From: Voacanga thouarsii
Lineage: Eukaryota; Streptophyta; Magnoliopsida; Gentianales; Apocynaceae
Assembly: GCA_026120185.1 (NCBI GenBank)
Contig: JANUWF010001190.1
Span: 1,550,001-1,614,000 of the forward strand
Direction: 5' to 3'
DNA: 64,000 nt
Positions 50,956 through 62,534 of the stretch are shown piece by piece; position 1 is the stretch's first letter; every line of letters starts with the position of its first letter. The translations under genes and the position numbers were made by a program. Under the pieces are notes generated by a model. That model had not been told where the DNA came from. It worked only from the letters and a program-made list of their open reading frames with translations, and did not search any database.

Positions 50956-52532
50956 TTAGCATTGCCAACTAGACAAGCATGTTGAAGAGAGAAAATTTTC
51001 CATTCCTTCCCTGCTTTTCTTTGGAGATATTCTCTCATGTGAATTATACCACTAATGAAACAAAAATTTATAGTTTGAACTTGTCAAAAAGAGGAAAAGA
51101 AAGTATAGCTGCAATTCTATAGTAGAACAGCCGCACAATTTCCACCTTTTCTTTGTACCACCAATAAGCATAGACATAATATACTCCAAAAAGTTCCAAA
51201 AGTTACCCAAACTAAAATGTTCACTAAATTCAAATCTCTTAAGAAACCCCACAAAGTGTCCATGTGATGGTACTCAAATTCCCTGAAACTGTTTTATGAC
51301 ACCATCATAAATGCTCTCCTTTGGGCCCATGAAGAAAAAACAGTACCTACAATTGCTTCAACTTGTCTTAGAATGCTAATTCTTTTTGAAATGAAGTTCT
51401 ACAGCTATTTTCAAAACTTGACTAGAAGCAGAATCTTAGCAGGTGGAAATTGACCTTTAGATAGTTCCATGATTGGGTTATTAGGATAGCTTGAGGGAAA
51501 GCGTGGTTCTGTCCTACAAGCTATCAGCGTTGAGCACTGACTTAGAGACGGAGTCAACTTATCTTATTTCTGATCAATCTCTAAAGCAGGTTTCTGCTGA
51601 GAACAGCATAGTAATTGTGTCAGCCACCAAAAATTGGCAGTCTCAAAACCAATTCACTTGAGTAAGGCAGAGGAAAGTAGTTAACTGCACTATAGATGGG
51701 TTGGATATAACAACATGCACATCCAATTATCCTACCAAACAAAAGAGGGGGACCCTCAATCGAGTCAATATGTAACTGCCTGGTTGATGTGCAAGTCCTT
51801 GGCACAACCAATCATCTACTATCATCTTAATCCAACTAGAGTATCAAAAACAGGAAGTAGTCATTTCTCCCTGCCACAGAAAATTTTCAGCAAATGACCC
51901 AAACAGAATGAGCTCTCCACAGAAGGCAACTCCACCATTTATAAAAACCTTAAAATTTTGGAAAGCTAAATTTCTAATACAGACTCAATCAAGTTATTGG
52001 AGTAGAAGGGAAAAAATGCACAAATTTTTCCACAACATGAGAGTCCAAGGTAGTTCTTAGGCACACAAATGCAGAAGATGAGGCTATTTCCATGTCTGAG
52101 ACTATGGCCTCGCAAGTCTAAATCAAGCAACCCTATGACCAACAACCTTTATAATAATTAGACTTCGTTCTTCTTTTTATAATTTTGAAGCTAACACTAA
52201 CTATATATCCCTGAGAATAACTAACATAAAATGAATGACAATGCCTTCTCGTATAAAAGGCATTATGTTCCTTTCAAATTGCAAGGTGCAATCTCATGAG
52301 AAACTAGCATCAATTGAGTTATTTTTATATATTTTAGATGAAAGGAGTAATCTTTTATGTTGAAAAATAGCTCAATTCATTAATTTCTTGTACAATGAGT
52401 ATATATTACACAACAGCAGAGCTAAGATACACATGAGAAACATCAAAGTTAGTAACTGAAAAACGTCCACCAAACACAAATTACTCAATTATATGTTAGT
52501 GATCAACCAAAAAGATAAAAACAGAGGGGGCA
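50956..52532. other. Intergenic, 3' side of the DNA glycosylase gene
   Basis: No gene is supported. Sequence near 52300-52532 is probably 3' untranslated DNA of the minus-strand glycosylase gene. Confidence 0.45.
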
Positions 52533-53816
52533 TTACCCAAGATTTCCCATGCCGTTGATGGGTTCTAAAAGCTGCAATTGGTGCTGTTGTTGAGGATCCT
52601 CTTGAGGCTCAATTTGCTGCAACGGCTGCACAGTTCCAATCTCAAGTGAGGAAGCTCCACCAGCATTCTGCGTTCCCTTAAACTCTGAAAGCCGCCACAT
52701 GTACCAAGCTCCTACTGACCTGTATGGCTTCCATTTCTCACACAACTGCTCCATTTGTGAAGGCCTTGGCATCTCCTCTAATCCATATAACATTTGCGCT
52801 CCCTTCCTCACCCCCAAGTCACTAACTGGCAAAACATCCGGTCTATGTAGCGAAAATATCATGAACATATGAACAGACCACGATCCAATTCCCTTGACCA
52901 TCGAAAGCATAGTAAACAATGACCGATCATCCATCTTTACCACAGTGTCATCAGACAAAATCCCAGATTTATACTTGTTTGCCAGGTCATAAAGATAGCT
53001 GGCTTTTCGACCAGAGACTCCAACTTGCTTAAGCTGTTGCGTGGATAGGGCGAGAACATTATCGGGACGAACATTATCCTCCCCGCCACAGAGAGATACA
53101 AAGCGATTGTAAATCGAGGCACCAGCTTTATAGGCGAGTTGCTGGTAGAGAATGCTCCTGGTGAGGGCAAGGAATGGGGAACGGTGGGTTTCAAATGTTG
53201 GCATTGGATAAGTATCGATTAAGGTCGCAAGCAAAGGGTCTGCACAACGGAGGTGACTGAGGGCAGCCTCAATTTCGCCGGCAGCTGTGAGCGGTTTGAT
53301 GATTTGGGGCAGAACCCTGGAGGACTGGAAAGCACTCCGCCGGCGGTTTTTGGGTGTGGATGACGCAGTAGCGGTTGTGCTGGTGCCAACGGTGGTAGTT
53401 GTGGTGGTGATGGTGAGGATTGCTGTTCCCCCCGGAGGGGTGGTGGCGGTGATTGTAGGGGTTGAAGCAGGAGAGGAGGAAGAAGAGGGAGCGCAGGTAG
53501 AATTCACAACTTGAAGGATCTCCTTTTCTGATGTTTCCGCGGTGGTGGCTTTGGCGGTAGCGGTGACGGCAGGATTGGAATTGGACGAGAGCTTCCTCAT
53601 CTTTTGCGGTCGAATTGGGATTTTGGAAGGATTGGATGACTTCGGAGGAAGACTGGAATCCTCAACAGAGTTGATCGCCGGATTGGGCATTGGCAAAGGA
53701 GATATGAGGTCAGAATTGGGTTGACACTTAGGTGGAGATGAAGAAGAAGAAGACGGAGGAGGTGCAGGAGGAGTTTGAGATTGGGTCTGCGGTTGTGCTT
53801 GGGTTTGTTCACCCAT
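52533..53816 (-). CDS. AlkA-like HhH-GPD DNA glycosylase
   Basis: An intronless frame of 427 codons. Enzymes of this group remove alkylated bases such as 3-methyladenine to start base-excision repair, probably in the nucleus. Residues 1-160 are low-complexity, rich in Pro, Ser, Thr and Gln, with basic patches that could direct nuclear import (KIPIRPQKMRKL, PKNRRR). The catalytic domain is at about 170-380: SPFLALTRSILYQQLAYKAG, then QLKQVGVSGRKASYLYDLA, then the helix-hairpin-helix MLSMVKGIGSWSVHMFMIF (about 303-321). The catalytic aspartate is expected in LPVSDLGVRKG (D333). A Gln-rich tail follows. The closest remembered relative is At1g75230. Key residues are present and no defect is seen. 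Confidence 0.93.
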   Translation of the reverse strand: MGEQTQAQPQTQSQTPPAPPPSSSSSSPPKCQPNSDLISPLPMPNPAINSVEDSSLPPKSSNPSKIPIRPQKMRKLSSNSNPAVTATAKATTAETSEKEILQVVNSTCAPSSSSSPASTPTITATTPPGGTAILTITTTTTTVGTSTTATASSTPKNRRRSAFQSSRVLPQIIKPLTAAGEIEAALSHLRCADPLLATLIDTYPMPTFETHRSPFLALTRSILYQQLAYKAGASIYNRFVSLCGGEDNVRPDNVLALSTQQLKQVGVSGRKASYLYDLANKYKSGILSDDTVVKMDDRSLFTMLSMVKGIGSWSVHMFMIFSLHRPDVLPVSDLGVRKGAQMLYGLEEMPRPSQMEQLCEKWKPYRSVGAWYMWRLSEFKGTQNAGGASSLEIGTVQPLQQIEPQEDPQQQHQLQLLEPINGMGNLG

Positions 53817-54336
53817 GTGCGCTCTGGATTGGACGGGCCGTCACACAAATCGTCTTTCACAGGCGGTGGAACAGCAAACAAAATTAAGATTTGACGGCGG
53901 CCATGGAAGGTCACAGCGGCGGAGGGTGGTGGGGAGACTGGGGGTTGGATGGGGAATACGGGTGCTGCTGCTGGTATTGCAGTGCTGTTGCTTTCGTGGT
54001 CTTTTGTTGTGCGGTGAGAGAAGCAATTTTGTGAGTTTACGAGAAAAGAGAGACACGGTGGGAAAGGTCAAAGCAGTGACGAGAGATAATGATACTGAGA
54101 ATTAAGGCCGTGTTTGGCCATTGACTTTGCTTCGTAAACATGGGATTTTTGTTTTAGTTTTTTTTTTTTTTTTCCCTCTTCAAACTCTATTAATCGGTGT
54201 GCAATAACTAATGGTTTAAGTTATTTTGGTACATTTAACATATACTATTATTTACATATTTAGGTTATTTTATTATTTTTATATATCAATGAAAATATTT
54301 TAAGTTTGATTTCTCTAAATTAATACATACTCTTTA

Positions 54337-54338
<2 letters not shown>
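53817..54338 (-). promoter_or_regulatory. 5' side of the DNA glycosylase gene
   Basis: GC-richer DNA before the glycosylase start, changing to AT-rich sequence near 54120. ORFs in this stretch overlap on both strands and match nothing. The promoter probably lies here. Confidence 0.35.

Positions 54339-54420
<82 letters not shown>
54339..54420. repeat. (TTA)n-(TTG)n compound microsatellite
   Basis: About 17 TTA units followed directly by 10 TTG units. Confidence 0.95.
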
Positions 54421-54423
<3 letters not shown>

Positions 54424-54842
54424 TTTTAGGAAAAAAAATCCCAAGAAATTGCATATAATTTGATAAATAAAAGTTTTACCAATGAAGTTGCAAGTAGTTT
54501 TACTTTTGTATGCTTAAAGCTTCTAGTTGGCTAAAATGAATTGATTACCAAACAAAAACTTTAGATTTAATCAACTTCCTCTTCTCCTTTATGATTTACC
54601 CAATAACAAATTTTGATAAACTATAGAGTTCTGCACTATTCTGGCTTACTTATATTTTAGAATCGAACCAAATTGAATCGAAGAATTCAGATCAGTGTCA
54701 TTTTTCCCTGAAATTTTGATTCGATTTTCAGTGTTATTCAATTAAAATTCAATCCAATCAAAAAAATAAAATAAATAATTATATATATTATTTATTTATT
54801 TATATAATAATTTAATTAAAATATCAAAATTTAAAAATACTA

Positions 54843-55314
54843 CTCCATCCGTCCCATAATATAAGTCGTTTGAAATTATTTTTATGGTCCCAAATTATAA
54901 ATCGTTGAGAATTTTTAAGAAGGTTTTGAAACTATTTTTACATTTTTACCCCTCTCCTTTACTTCTCCCCTCTTTTCTGGTTTCCCAAACATCGGTTGTT
55001 TTCCAGAAGTCTATTGACTCTCAATAACTCTCACTCCTTTCTCTCTCTTTTAATTTTTCATTTGATGGGAAAATTAAAATTTTACAGGAGAAACTTAAAG
55101 GTTACAATTTTGAATGTTGTGTGGGTTTTAAAGTTGTTCTAGTTTTAAAGTTGTCTTGTTTCTAACTATATGAGTTTTTAATCCCAATTATTATCACAAA
55201 CAAAATTTTACTAGGGGTATTTTAAGAAAAAAAAAATATAAAACCACCTTATTTTTAGGAATCTTAATAGGTATGAAATTGTCTAAAACGATTTATATTA
55301 TGAAATGGAGGGAA
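54843..55314. mobile_element. Stowaway-like MITE, same family as 7103
   Basis: The left end CTCCATCCGTCCCATAATAT has TA flanks, and the right end, as reverse complement, reads TTCCCTCCATTTCATAATAT. Interior AAGAAGGTTTTGAAA and GGGGTATTTTAAG blocks match the copies at 7103 and 60021. It is 472 bp, longer than its relatives, with extra sequence in the middle. Confidence 0.85.
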
Positions 55315-55653
55315 TATTCAATACTCATCTTCAAGCTTCTATTGCTCAGCAGCCGCCTCCTTCTCCTCAGATCCTCCTCATCATCAATCACAAAATTATA
55401 CCATATGAAAACATAGAAGGCAAGTGTTGCTAACTCCCTGGCTATTGATAACGGAGTCTGAAATTCTATCTTTACAATTTATATTTGTGATCGTAATTTT
55501 ATACTAATTTAACTTCTACGCCGCCCTGTTATCGACTATTGTTACTTGAGGAAAGGAAAGTTAGAATTTTTTTTTTTTCTTTATTCTGACGGATTTGAGT
55601 CTCTAACCCCTTTTAATTACTACTCACTTTCTTCTCTCTGGCTTAATCACACA

Positions 55654-55828
55654 CAAGTCCCAACATATAAATTTGGACATAACATACTCCTTGCAATTCA
55701 CACAGTAGGGTAATTTCGTCAAGTATAGAATTCACTTCTAAAGGACATTTCAAATTCAATCAGCGCATCAACTCCAATTCCTAATTTGTCACTATGAGCC
55801 CACGGTCCAAATCATATGTTGGGACTTT
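55654..55828. repeat. Inverted repeat, 24-bp arms
   Basis: CAAGTCCCAACATATAAATT at 55654 is mirrored by AATCATATGTTGGGACTTTT at about 55809, so the transcript could fold into a hairpin with a loop of about 130 bases. This may be a small MITE, but no target duplication is evident. Confidence 0.6.
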
Positions 55829-56443
55829 TCTTTTTATGACTATTCAGCCTATTCTGGTGTGGACTTGGGTTCACATAGTGTGAAAGGCTTAATTATGAAA
55901 GGAATTAATTTAGGGACACATTAACAATTAGTACCATTTAAATCTGACTTAGGCTATTGAATTTTGACAATTATTTTGTTTCTGACTCCACATTATAATT
56001 ATTTTATAATCTTAATTTTATTTTATTTTGAATAATTTGATACATCACTATTTATTTGAAAAGAAAATTATTGCTCATGAGAAATTATTTTTCCTTTTGG
56101 GAAATTTATTGATATATTGTTCAAAAGAAATAAAAATGCAATTAAATTGTGAAAATTTCTTTAAAAGGGAAAGAAAAATAGTGTTCCTCATTTTTATTCT
56201 TAATTTAGATGGTACTTTGTACACTAGTATAATTTATTTTTATATTTTCTCTATTTATAGTATTTTATAAACAAAAAATATCTAAAATGGGACAAAGTAC
56301 TAATATACAAAAAAAAGATTTCTTTATTGACCAAAAAACTTTGAAATGACTAAAACTTCTTCTTGGAATCTCAAAAGAAAAATAAAAAAAATAGATATTG
56401 TAAAGTAACACTTACAAAAGGAGATAAGTGGACAAATTACATT

Positions 56444-56487
<44 letters not shown>

Positions 56488-57214
56488 TTATTTTTTAAAA
56501 AAATACACATGTAACGTATAGTTTTTTCATTCTAGTTGGATCTTGTGCCCCACTGGGATGCATGTGGCTTCGCCATTGCTTGAGACGGAATGCAACTTGT
56601 CTCGTGTTTAGGTAATTTTATTGCGTACACTATATTAAGACGGAATAATATAATTTATTGTATTCTTTCTTATATCAAAAGAGTAGTTAATATTTTGATT
56701 CATTTATTCATTGGTTTACCTAGAAGTGATTCTTTTATTATATTTTTTACGATTAATACAGACTTTTATTATAATGAAATCTCTCTTATAGGGTTTATTA
56801 TTATTATTTTTTTAAATGATGCTTATCCGTCTCCTTTTGGTTCGTTGTGTTTACTTTAAAATTTTGTAGTATTGTACTTAGATAAGGATTGAATTGAGAT
56901 GAGTTTATGAAAATTTAATAAAATATTATTAATTGTGAGATTAATAATTAATGATAGAAAGAAAATATGATGTGTTTTAAATATATAACAACTTTCTAGA
57001 AACAAAAATTATTTAAATTACAATTATTTTAAAATAGAGTTTTGATTTGAATTGAAAATAGTTTCTATCCAAGTACAGTCACTAAGAAGTAACTCTAGTT
57101 TTAATTGATAAATAACTCTTCATAATCCAAACTTATATTTTAATTTAAAATAATGATAATTTTTTAAAAATTATCATATACTCAAATATATTATATTATC
57201 TCACTTTGACCTCT
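55829..57214. other. AT-rich intergenic DNA with a (TA)n run
   Basis: A TA microsatellite lies at about 56449-56485. ORFs of 80-90 codons here are AT-driven and match nothing. No gene seen. Confidence 0.5.
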
Positions 57215-57344
57215 CCACTTAGTAGGGGTGTAAATGGGTCAGGACCATCCCGTATCGGTTCTGAACCCGTTTAACAAAAAGGGGGTCACAGACCTAACCC
57301 GTATACTCGGTGAGTCTAGAGTAAAAAAATTCATACCTTACCCG

Positions 57345-59138
57345 TGTTAGAGTTATGACCTAGAGGTAATCACTTGTACATTGTATATGACACATTTTAT
57401 TTTATAAAAAATGCATTATTTATCTTGTAGTTTCTTTTGATTACTTTTGCATAATATAACTGTTAGATAAAGTCCCTAATACAACAGTGTGTTAAGGAAA
57501 CCGTGATAAAGATCATGATATGATATTCCTACTATATTGTATAGTGTTAGTACTTAAATAATATCTAATTATAGTATAAATGAGATAGAACATCATTAAT
57601 GCGTTAAGACTAGCATGTGTTAAGACTTCCTGATTTGATTAGGCGGTGATTCCTATATCTGTAAGTATTGAGATACTCAAAGTTAACGCATGGATGCTTG
57701 TTAGTGGAATAAGTTCATTGGATGATCTAGCTATAAAATAATCATATGAATAACTGTTTAGTACTAGTGATATAATCTCAATATAGCAAACGTGCAAGTA
57801 TCATTAAATTTGAGATCTCCAAAGTACTTTGTTTATTGAGCATTGTGCTTTGATTCCAATCTTTGGAGCTCGATTGAGGGCTGCCTATGAGATGGATATT
57901 GGGTACATTGTGAGGTAAACGAAAGTAGTTGAGAGGGTCAATAAAGGATTTATCACTCCTAATAGTAGGGGGAATATCTCACGGTCATTTGTAGGAATTA
58001 CTACTCGAGAAGTCCTTGGCCAAGGCGTATGTGCATTGAAAACAGTTCCAATTGATACACATCTAGAGTAGTAAGTTCCATGTACAAGTATAATTATATT
58101 CGAGTCAGAATTAATATATATTCTGGAGGCAGTTAGCACTAATTCCGTACTTTAGACCGAATGAGATATTGTATGGTGAAATGAGTTAATTACACTGTAA
58201 TTTGTTATTGAAGGGTTTATGTCAAGACACTTGACTTCCTGGACTCTTGGGTGGTCATAATGTGTTGCTATATACCGCTCATGATTTGGGAATATGGGTT
58301 TATTAATTGATGAACTAATAAACCAATCATTATTAGAATTAATATGATTAATTCTAATTAATTAAAGATTATTAATCTCAAAGACGTTTGGATTAATTTA
58401 TGTTTGCTACCAATTGATCGAAAAACCTAATAAGTCACACACAAAAGAGAAATATATACTCAATATATTATTTGATAACATAGTGGAGTTTATTGCGAGA
58501 AAAAGAAGTTGGTGTGGCTAAATTATAATTAGTTATAATTTATAAGTCAATTTGTAATTCTGTGAACTTGAGGAGTTCTAATTACAAATAGATAATTTTG
58601 GAATTCTCAGATGTGAGGACTATTTTTTCATGTGTGTCATGACTTGTTTACTGCCTTTTATTAAACCAACACACGCATGAAGGAATAGGTGTCAATGCTG
58701 TTTTTTATCAACACACATGAAGGAATGGGTGTCATGACATGAGATAATGTGTGTTGGGCCATTCACACAAGAGATAAATAAGGATATAATCTTTATGTTC
58801 TAAAGACAATCTTTATGTTCCAAGAGTGACACCAGGACTCTTCTTCTTATTATTCTTTCTCTGGTTTTGCTTATCAAGAAAAATAAGGAAGAAAAACCCC
58901 AACCACCATTGTTGTTTTCTGTTAGTACAGAAAATATTGGTACTTGAGTGAGATCCTTTGTGTGGATTTATGTTAGAGATAATCACACACTGTGATTATA
59001 GTGGTTGGACATACAACTCTCATGGTGATTCTTCAAGAGGGTTGCTGGATCGCACCACAATTATCATACTCGAAGAAAGAAAATTTTGTTTTCCACACAA
59101 ACAAAGAAAGGTAAAAGCTGTTATCTTTATTTCTTTGT

Positions 59139-59224
<86 letters not shown>

Positions 59225-59313
59225 TTGTTTTTCACACATATCTGGATCTTGGGATGGTATCTCGTTTTTAATTTTTCGCTGTGCCGTTTATGATACGCAT
59301 GAGATACCTAACA
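57345..59313. mobile_element. Solo LTR of about 1.97 kb nested in a hAT-type element
   Basis: The ends are TGTTAGAG and CCTAACA, giving mirrored TGTTAG...CTAACA termini as in LTRs. The flanks carry a perfect 5-bp duplication, ACCCG, at 57340-57344 and 59314-59318. No gag or pol frame and no second LTR copy was found inside, so a solo LTR left by recombination is the simplest reading. A TA/TG microsatellite (59144-59222) lies near its right end. Confidence 0.85.
59144..59222. repeat. (TA)n-(TG)n compound microsatellite
   Basis: About 16 TA units running into about 23 TG units, within the solo LTR. Confidence 0.95.
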
Positions 59314-59634
59314 ACCCGATAGGTAACGGACCCGACTCGAAAATTCTAAGTTATAGAAACAATATTCCTATGTAAAAATCCCTATACAAAATATTAAAAC
59401 AGTTATAATTTCAAATTCTAAAAATTTCAAATTTACAACGAAAAAAGAAGAAGTCAAAGTTCATAAATAACAATATCATACAACATATATAAATTAGAAA
59501 CTAAGCATTAAATAATAGTTTACAATAACAATACGAAAATATTCATCAGTTTATAACTATTACATAATATAAAATATCCTTAATTCATTCAAGAAGCTAA
59601 ATAGTTAAAAACTTAAAATGTTAAGTTAAAAACT

Positions 59635-59670
<36 letters not shown>

Positions 59671-60020
59671 ATATTTCATATAAATTTTTAAATTAATCGG
59701 GTTCGAATTTATAATATCTGAATTTGGATCCGGACCAAATTATATAGATTAAACGGGTCGGATTGAGTTCGAGTAATAAAATAGATATACCGAGCCCGTA
59801 TAAATAGATAAATAGGGCAGGGTGGTCTGGGTAGACTCGACCCATTAATAGGCCTACCACTTAGGCCTCACCTTCACCCTTCCAAATAAATTTATCTTTC
59901 TGTTTCTATCTACTTACACTATCAGTATAAAAGTTAGCACTTATTCTAATTTGGAGCTAATTTAGGCTGTAATTGGATAGAGATTGAATTGAGATGAGTT
60001 TGTTAAAATTTAATAAAATA

Positions 60021-60673
60021 TTTCCCCCATCCCATAATATGAGTCGTTAGAGACTACTTTTGCTATCCCAAATTATACTCCCTCCAGTCCTTATTAACTG
60101 TCACATTTTTGTCATTTTTTTGTCCAAATTATCTGTCACTTTGTGAAATCAATGAGCTATTTATTACTTTTTTTTTTCAAGTTTACCCTTATTCTTTATT
60201 GATCCACTAAACTCTCACATTAATTGGTTTAGAATTTATCAAATTAGTATTACATTTTTCAATACAAAATTACCCAATAAGCAGTCTTTAACTAAAGACT
60301 TGTGTCATTTGGTTAAATGAGGAAGAGAGAGAGTGTGTGTGGGTTAAATGAGGAAGGAGGTTAGTTTTGTCATTTGGTTTTAAAATTATATGGGAGTTTA
60401 TATTTTCTTAATCTATGTGAAAACTCAAAATATAACACTTAATAAGGACCAGAGGGAGTAACTCGTTGGAGACTTTTCAATAAGGTTTTAAAGTTATTTT
60501 TACATTTTTGTTCTTATTTATTGTTATTTTTCTCTCTCTTTCTTTCCTCTTATTTCCAAAATATTTAGATATGGGTATTTTAGGAAGAAAAAAAATATAA
60601 AGTCACCTTATTTTTAAGAATCTTAATATGTGTGAAATTAAGTCAAACCACTTATATTATGAGACGGATGGAG
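60021..60673. mobile_element. Stowaway-like MITE interrupted by a second MITE
   Basis: The ends are TTCCCCCATCCCATAATATG and, reversed, CTCCATCCGTCTCATAATAT, with TA flanks. It belongs to the family at 7103 and 54843. Its sequence breaks after CCCAAATTA at the insertion at 60078-60458 and resumes with ACTCGTTGGAGACTTTT, continuous with the relatives. Confidence 0.88.
60078..60458. mobile_element. Stowaway-like MITE of another family, nested
   Basis: The ends are CTCCCTCCAGTCCTTATTAA and, as reverse complement, CTCCCTCTGGTCCTTATTAA, a near-perfect inverted repeat. TA flanks both sides (60076-60077 and 60459-60460). 381 bp, non-coding. Confidence 0.9.
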
Positions 60674-61206
60674 TATTATTAAATATGGAATAAATGTGGG
60701 ATCTAATAATTAATAAGAGAGAAAATATGATGTATTGTGAGTATATGACATGTTTTGATAAACGAACATTATTTAAATTGAAGTTTTAATTTGAATTAGG
60801 AAGAATTTCTTTCCAAATACAACATTATAATGACATTTGATCCATAATAGTTACGAAATTGTCTTCATTTTAGGTGTCTTGCATAGGGGATATTGGTGTA
60901 GTTCAAGAGACCTTTGGTCAATTTTTTTTTTCATTTTTTTAAATGAATAATACTTATTCAATATGAATATGAGAAATAGTGGAGTTATTATGTAGGCTTT
61001 ACATTTTCCCTTGGTCGTCGATAGTATTGGGAATTATTAGAGTCTCATATCAATGTTAAACTTTAGTGTGGAAAAAGGATAAAACTATTTGCACATTAAC
61101 TAAAAAAAAAAAAAAAGGAAAAAGAGCTTTTTTTTGGGCTCAAACTCGAGTTAATTGAGTTTGATTTGAGTTAGGATGAATTTAGCACAAATGATTAAAC
61201 TCCAAC

Positions 61207-61208
<2 letters not shown>
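60674..61208. other. Intergenic, nothing recognised
   Basis: AT-rich DNA without ORFs or paired repeats. Confidence 0.5.

Positions 61209-61263
<55 letters not shown>
61209..61263. repeat. (TTA)n microsatellite, left part
   Basis: About 18 TTA/ATT units ending at the probable LTR. The right remainder, ATT units then GTT units, is at 61901-61936. Confidence 0.95.
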
Positions 61264-61264
<1 letters not shown>

Positions 61265-61900
61265 GACGTCAAATTTTGTCAAATTGACGCAACGGTAACA
61301 TGAAGCTGATGTCGATAAGAAGGTTTATTTGAGCTGACAAAGAGGTCAGTTACTTTGTAGCTAATGCCCCGAGTTAACATTGGAACCAAAAAGTCATTGG
61401 GTCGTTAGACATGTTTCCTTACGTCTCGACGTAAATCACTGACCATGATCTACAACCGCTGTGGCCTAAACCACTAACCGAAGGTTGCTCCACGATCGGA
61501 TAGTGGATTTTATCGTGATAGCATGTATAAAATGGGAGAGCATTTCAACTAAAGGGGCAACAACATCACTCAAAAGTCCAAATTTCCTTTCAAGATTTAC
61601 ATACTTTCTTTACCGCTTTATTTAGTTTAGGATTCTCGTTATTTCCAGTTATATGTCCTTTCGTTTAACATTTAATTATTCGCAAAGTTTATCTTCTTTA
61701 CTTCAATGCACATCCCTTTTCAAGTTTATTTAGCTGTGTGTGTAATTTACTAGCCTTCTTAGACTCTTTTTATAGTAAGTTCAAGGACCTCATACCTTAA
61801 AAAAGATCTGATTCTCACATTGTTCTCCTCATCAGATTGTTTATATTCATCAGAAGAGTTGCCGGTCTAATTCTATCGGCTCCCATTTTGTATAGCAACA
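61264..61900 (+). mobile_element. Probable solo LTR inserted in a TTA microsatellite
   Basis: A 637-bp, more GC-balanced block with abrupt borders to TTA repeats on both sides. It begins TGACGTC and ends AGCAACA (TG...CA), with ATTAT on both sides as a possible 5-bp duplication; being microsatellite text, that is weak proof. TATAAAATGG near 61527 could be an LTR promoter and sets the suggested strand. No coding frame. Confidence 0.5.
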
Positions 61901-62089
61901 ATTATTATTATTATTATTGTTGTTGCTGTTGTTGTTATATGAGGGCCAACAAAAATTTTATTAACGTATACTAACCTTTATTTTACTTCATTTATTAAAT
62001 TATCATATTAATTAGTTTTTTAAATTTTGAAAAAAATATATTTTTATGTTTTAAAATAATTATCATTATTAAACAAATTACACAAACTA

Positions 62090-62275
62090 AAAAAACTTTT
62101 TCTTCTATGGAGTATTTAGAGGCTCTGGATTTAAATACTAAAAACATATAATAATCAATAAAATTATTAGATAAAAATATGTTTGAGTATATGTTAAATA
62201 AGTAGACATGTGCTGTATTTTTAGTGATATAATAAAAAATATTAAAAATAGTATATTAGAGGATTCAAAATCGTA
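62090..62275. repeat. Weak copy of the 23854 MITE family
   Basis: AAATAAGTAGACATGTGCTG and TTTAGTGATATAATAAAAAA followed by a TATTAGAGGATTC end parallel the copies at 23854 and 30790. Strongly diverged. Confidence 0.35.
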
Positions 62276-62534
62276 TTTAGGAAAAAAAAAATTTTGAATT
62301 ATCTTGATTAAAAATTGTGAAATTATTTAGAATTTAAAAATCACTTAATATGATATTTTAATATACTAATAAATGACAAATGAATAATTGAAAAAAAAGA
62401 TAATAAATACATTTTTAATTTTATAAAATAATAAATAATTCAAAATATAAAAAATCTCTAAATATGAAAATCATTTTGAAGCCTAAGAAATAAAATAACT
62501 TTTTTTATTTTATAATTCAAATTATTTATTACTA

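Larger units (their letters stand above)
57223..59856. mobile_element. hAT-type non-autonomous element split by a solo LTR
   Basis: A perfect 8-bp duplication, CCACTTAG, flanks the element (57215-57222 and 59857-59864). The ends are TAGGGGTGTAAATGGGTC and, reversed, TAGGCCTATTAATGGGTC. Subterminal text is rich in ACCCG/CGGGT. Without the LTR insert at 57345-59313 and its duplication, the element is about 660 bp, the usual size of a hAT MITE. No transposase. Confidence 0.88.

Noticed and set aside
58958..59293. ORF with a long Cys-Val repeat
   Set aside because: It is the translation of the TG microsatellite inside the solo LTR, not a cysteine-rich protein.
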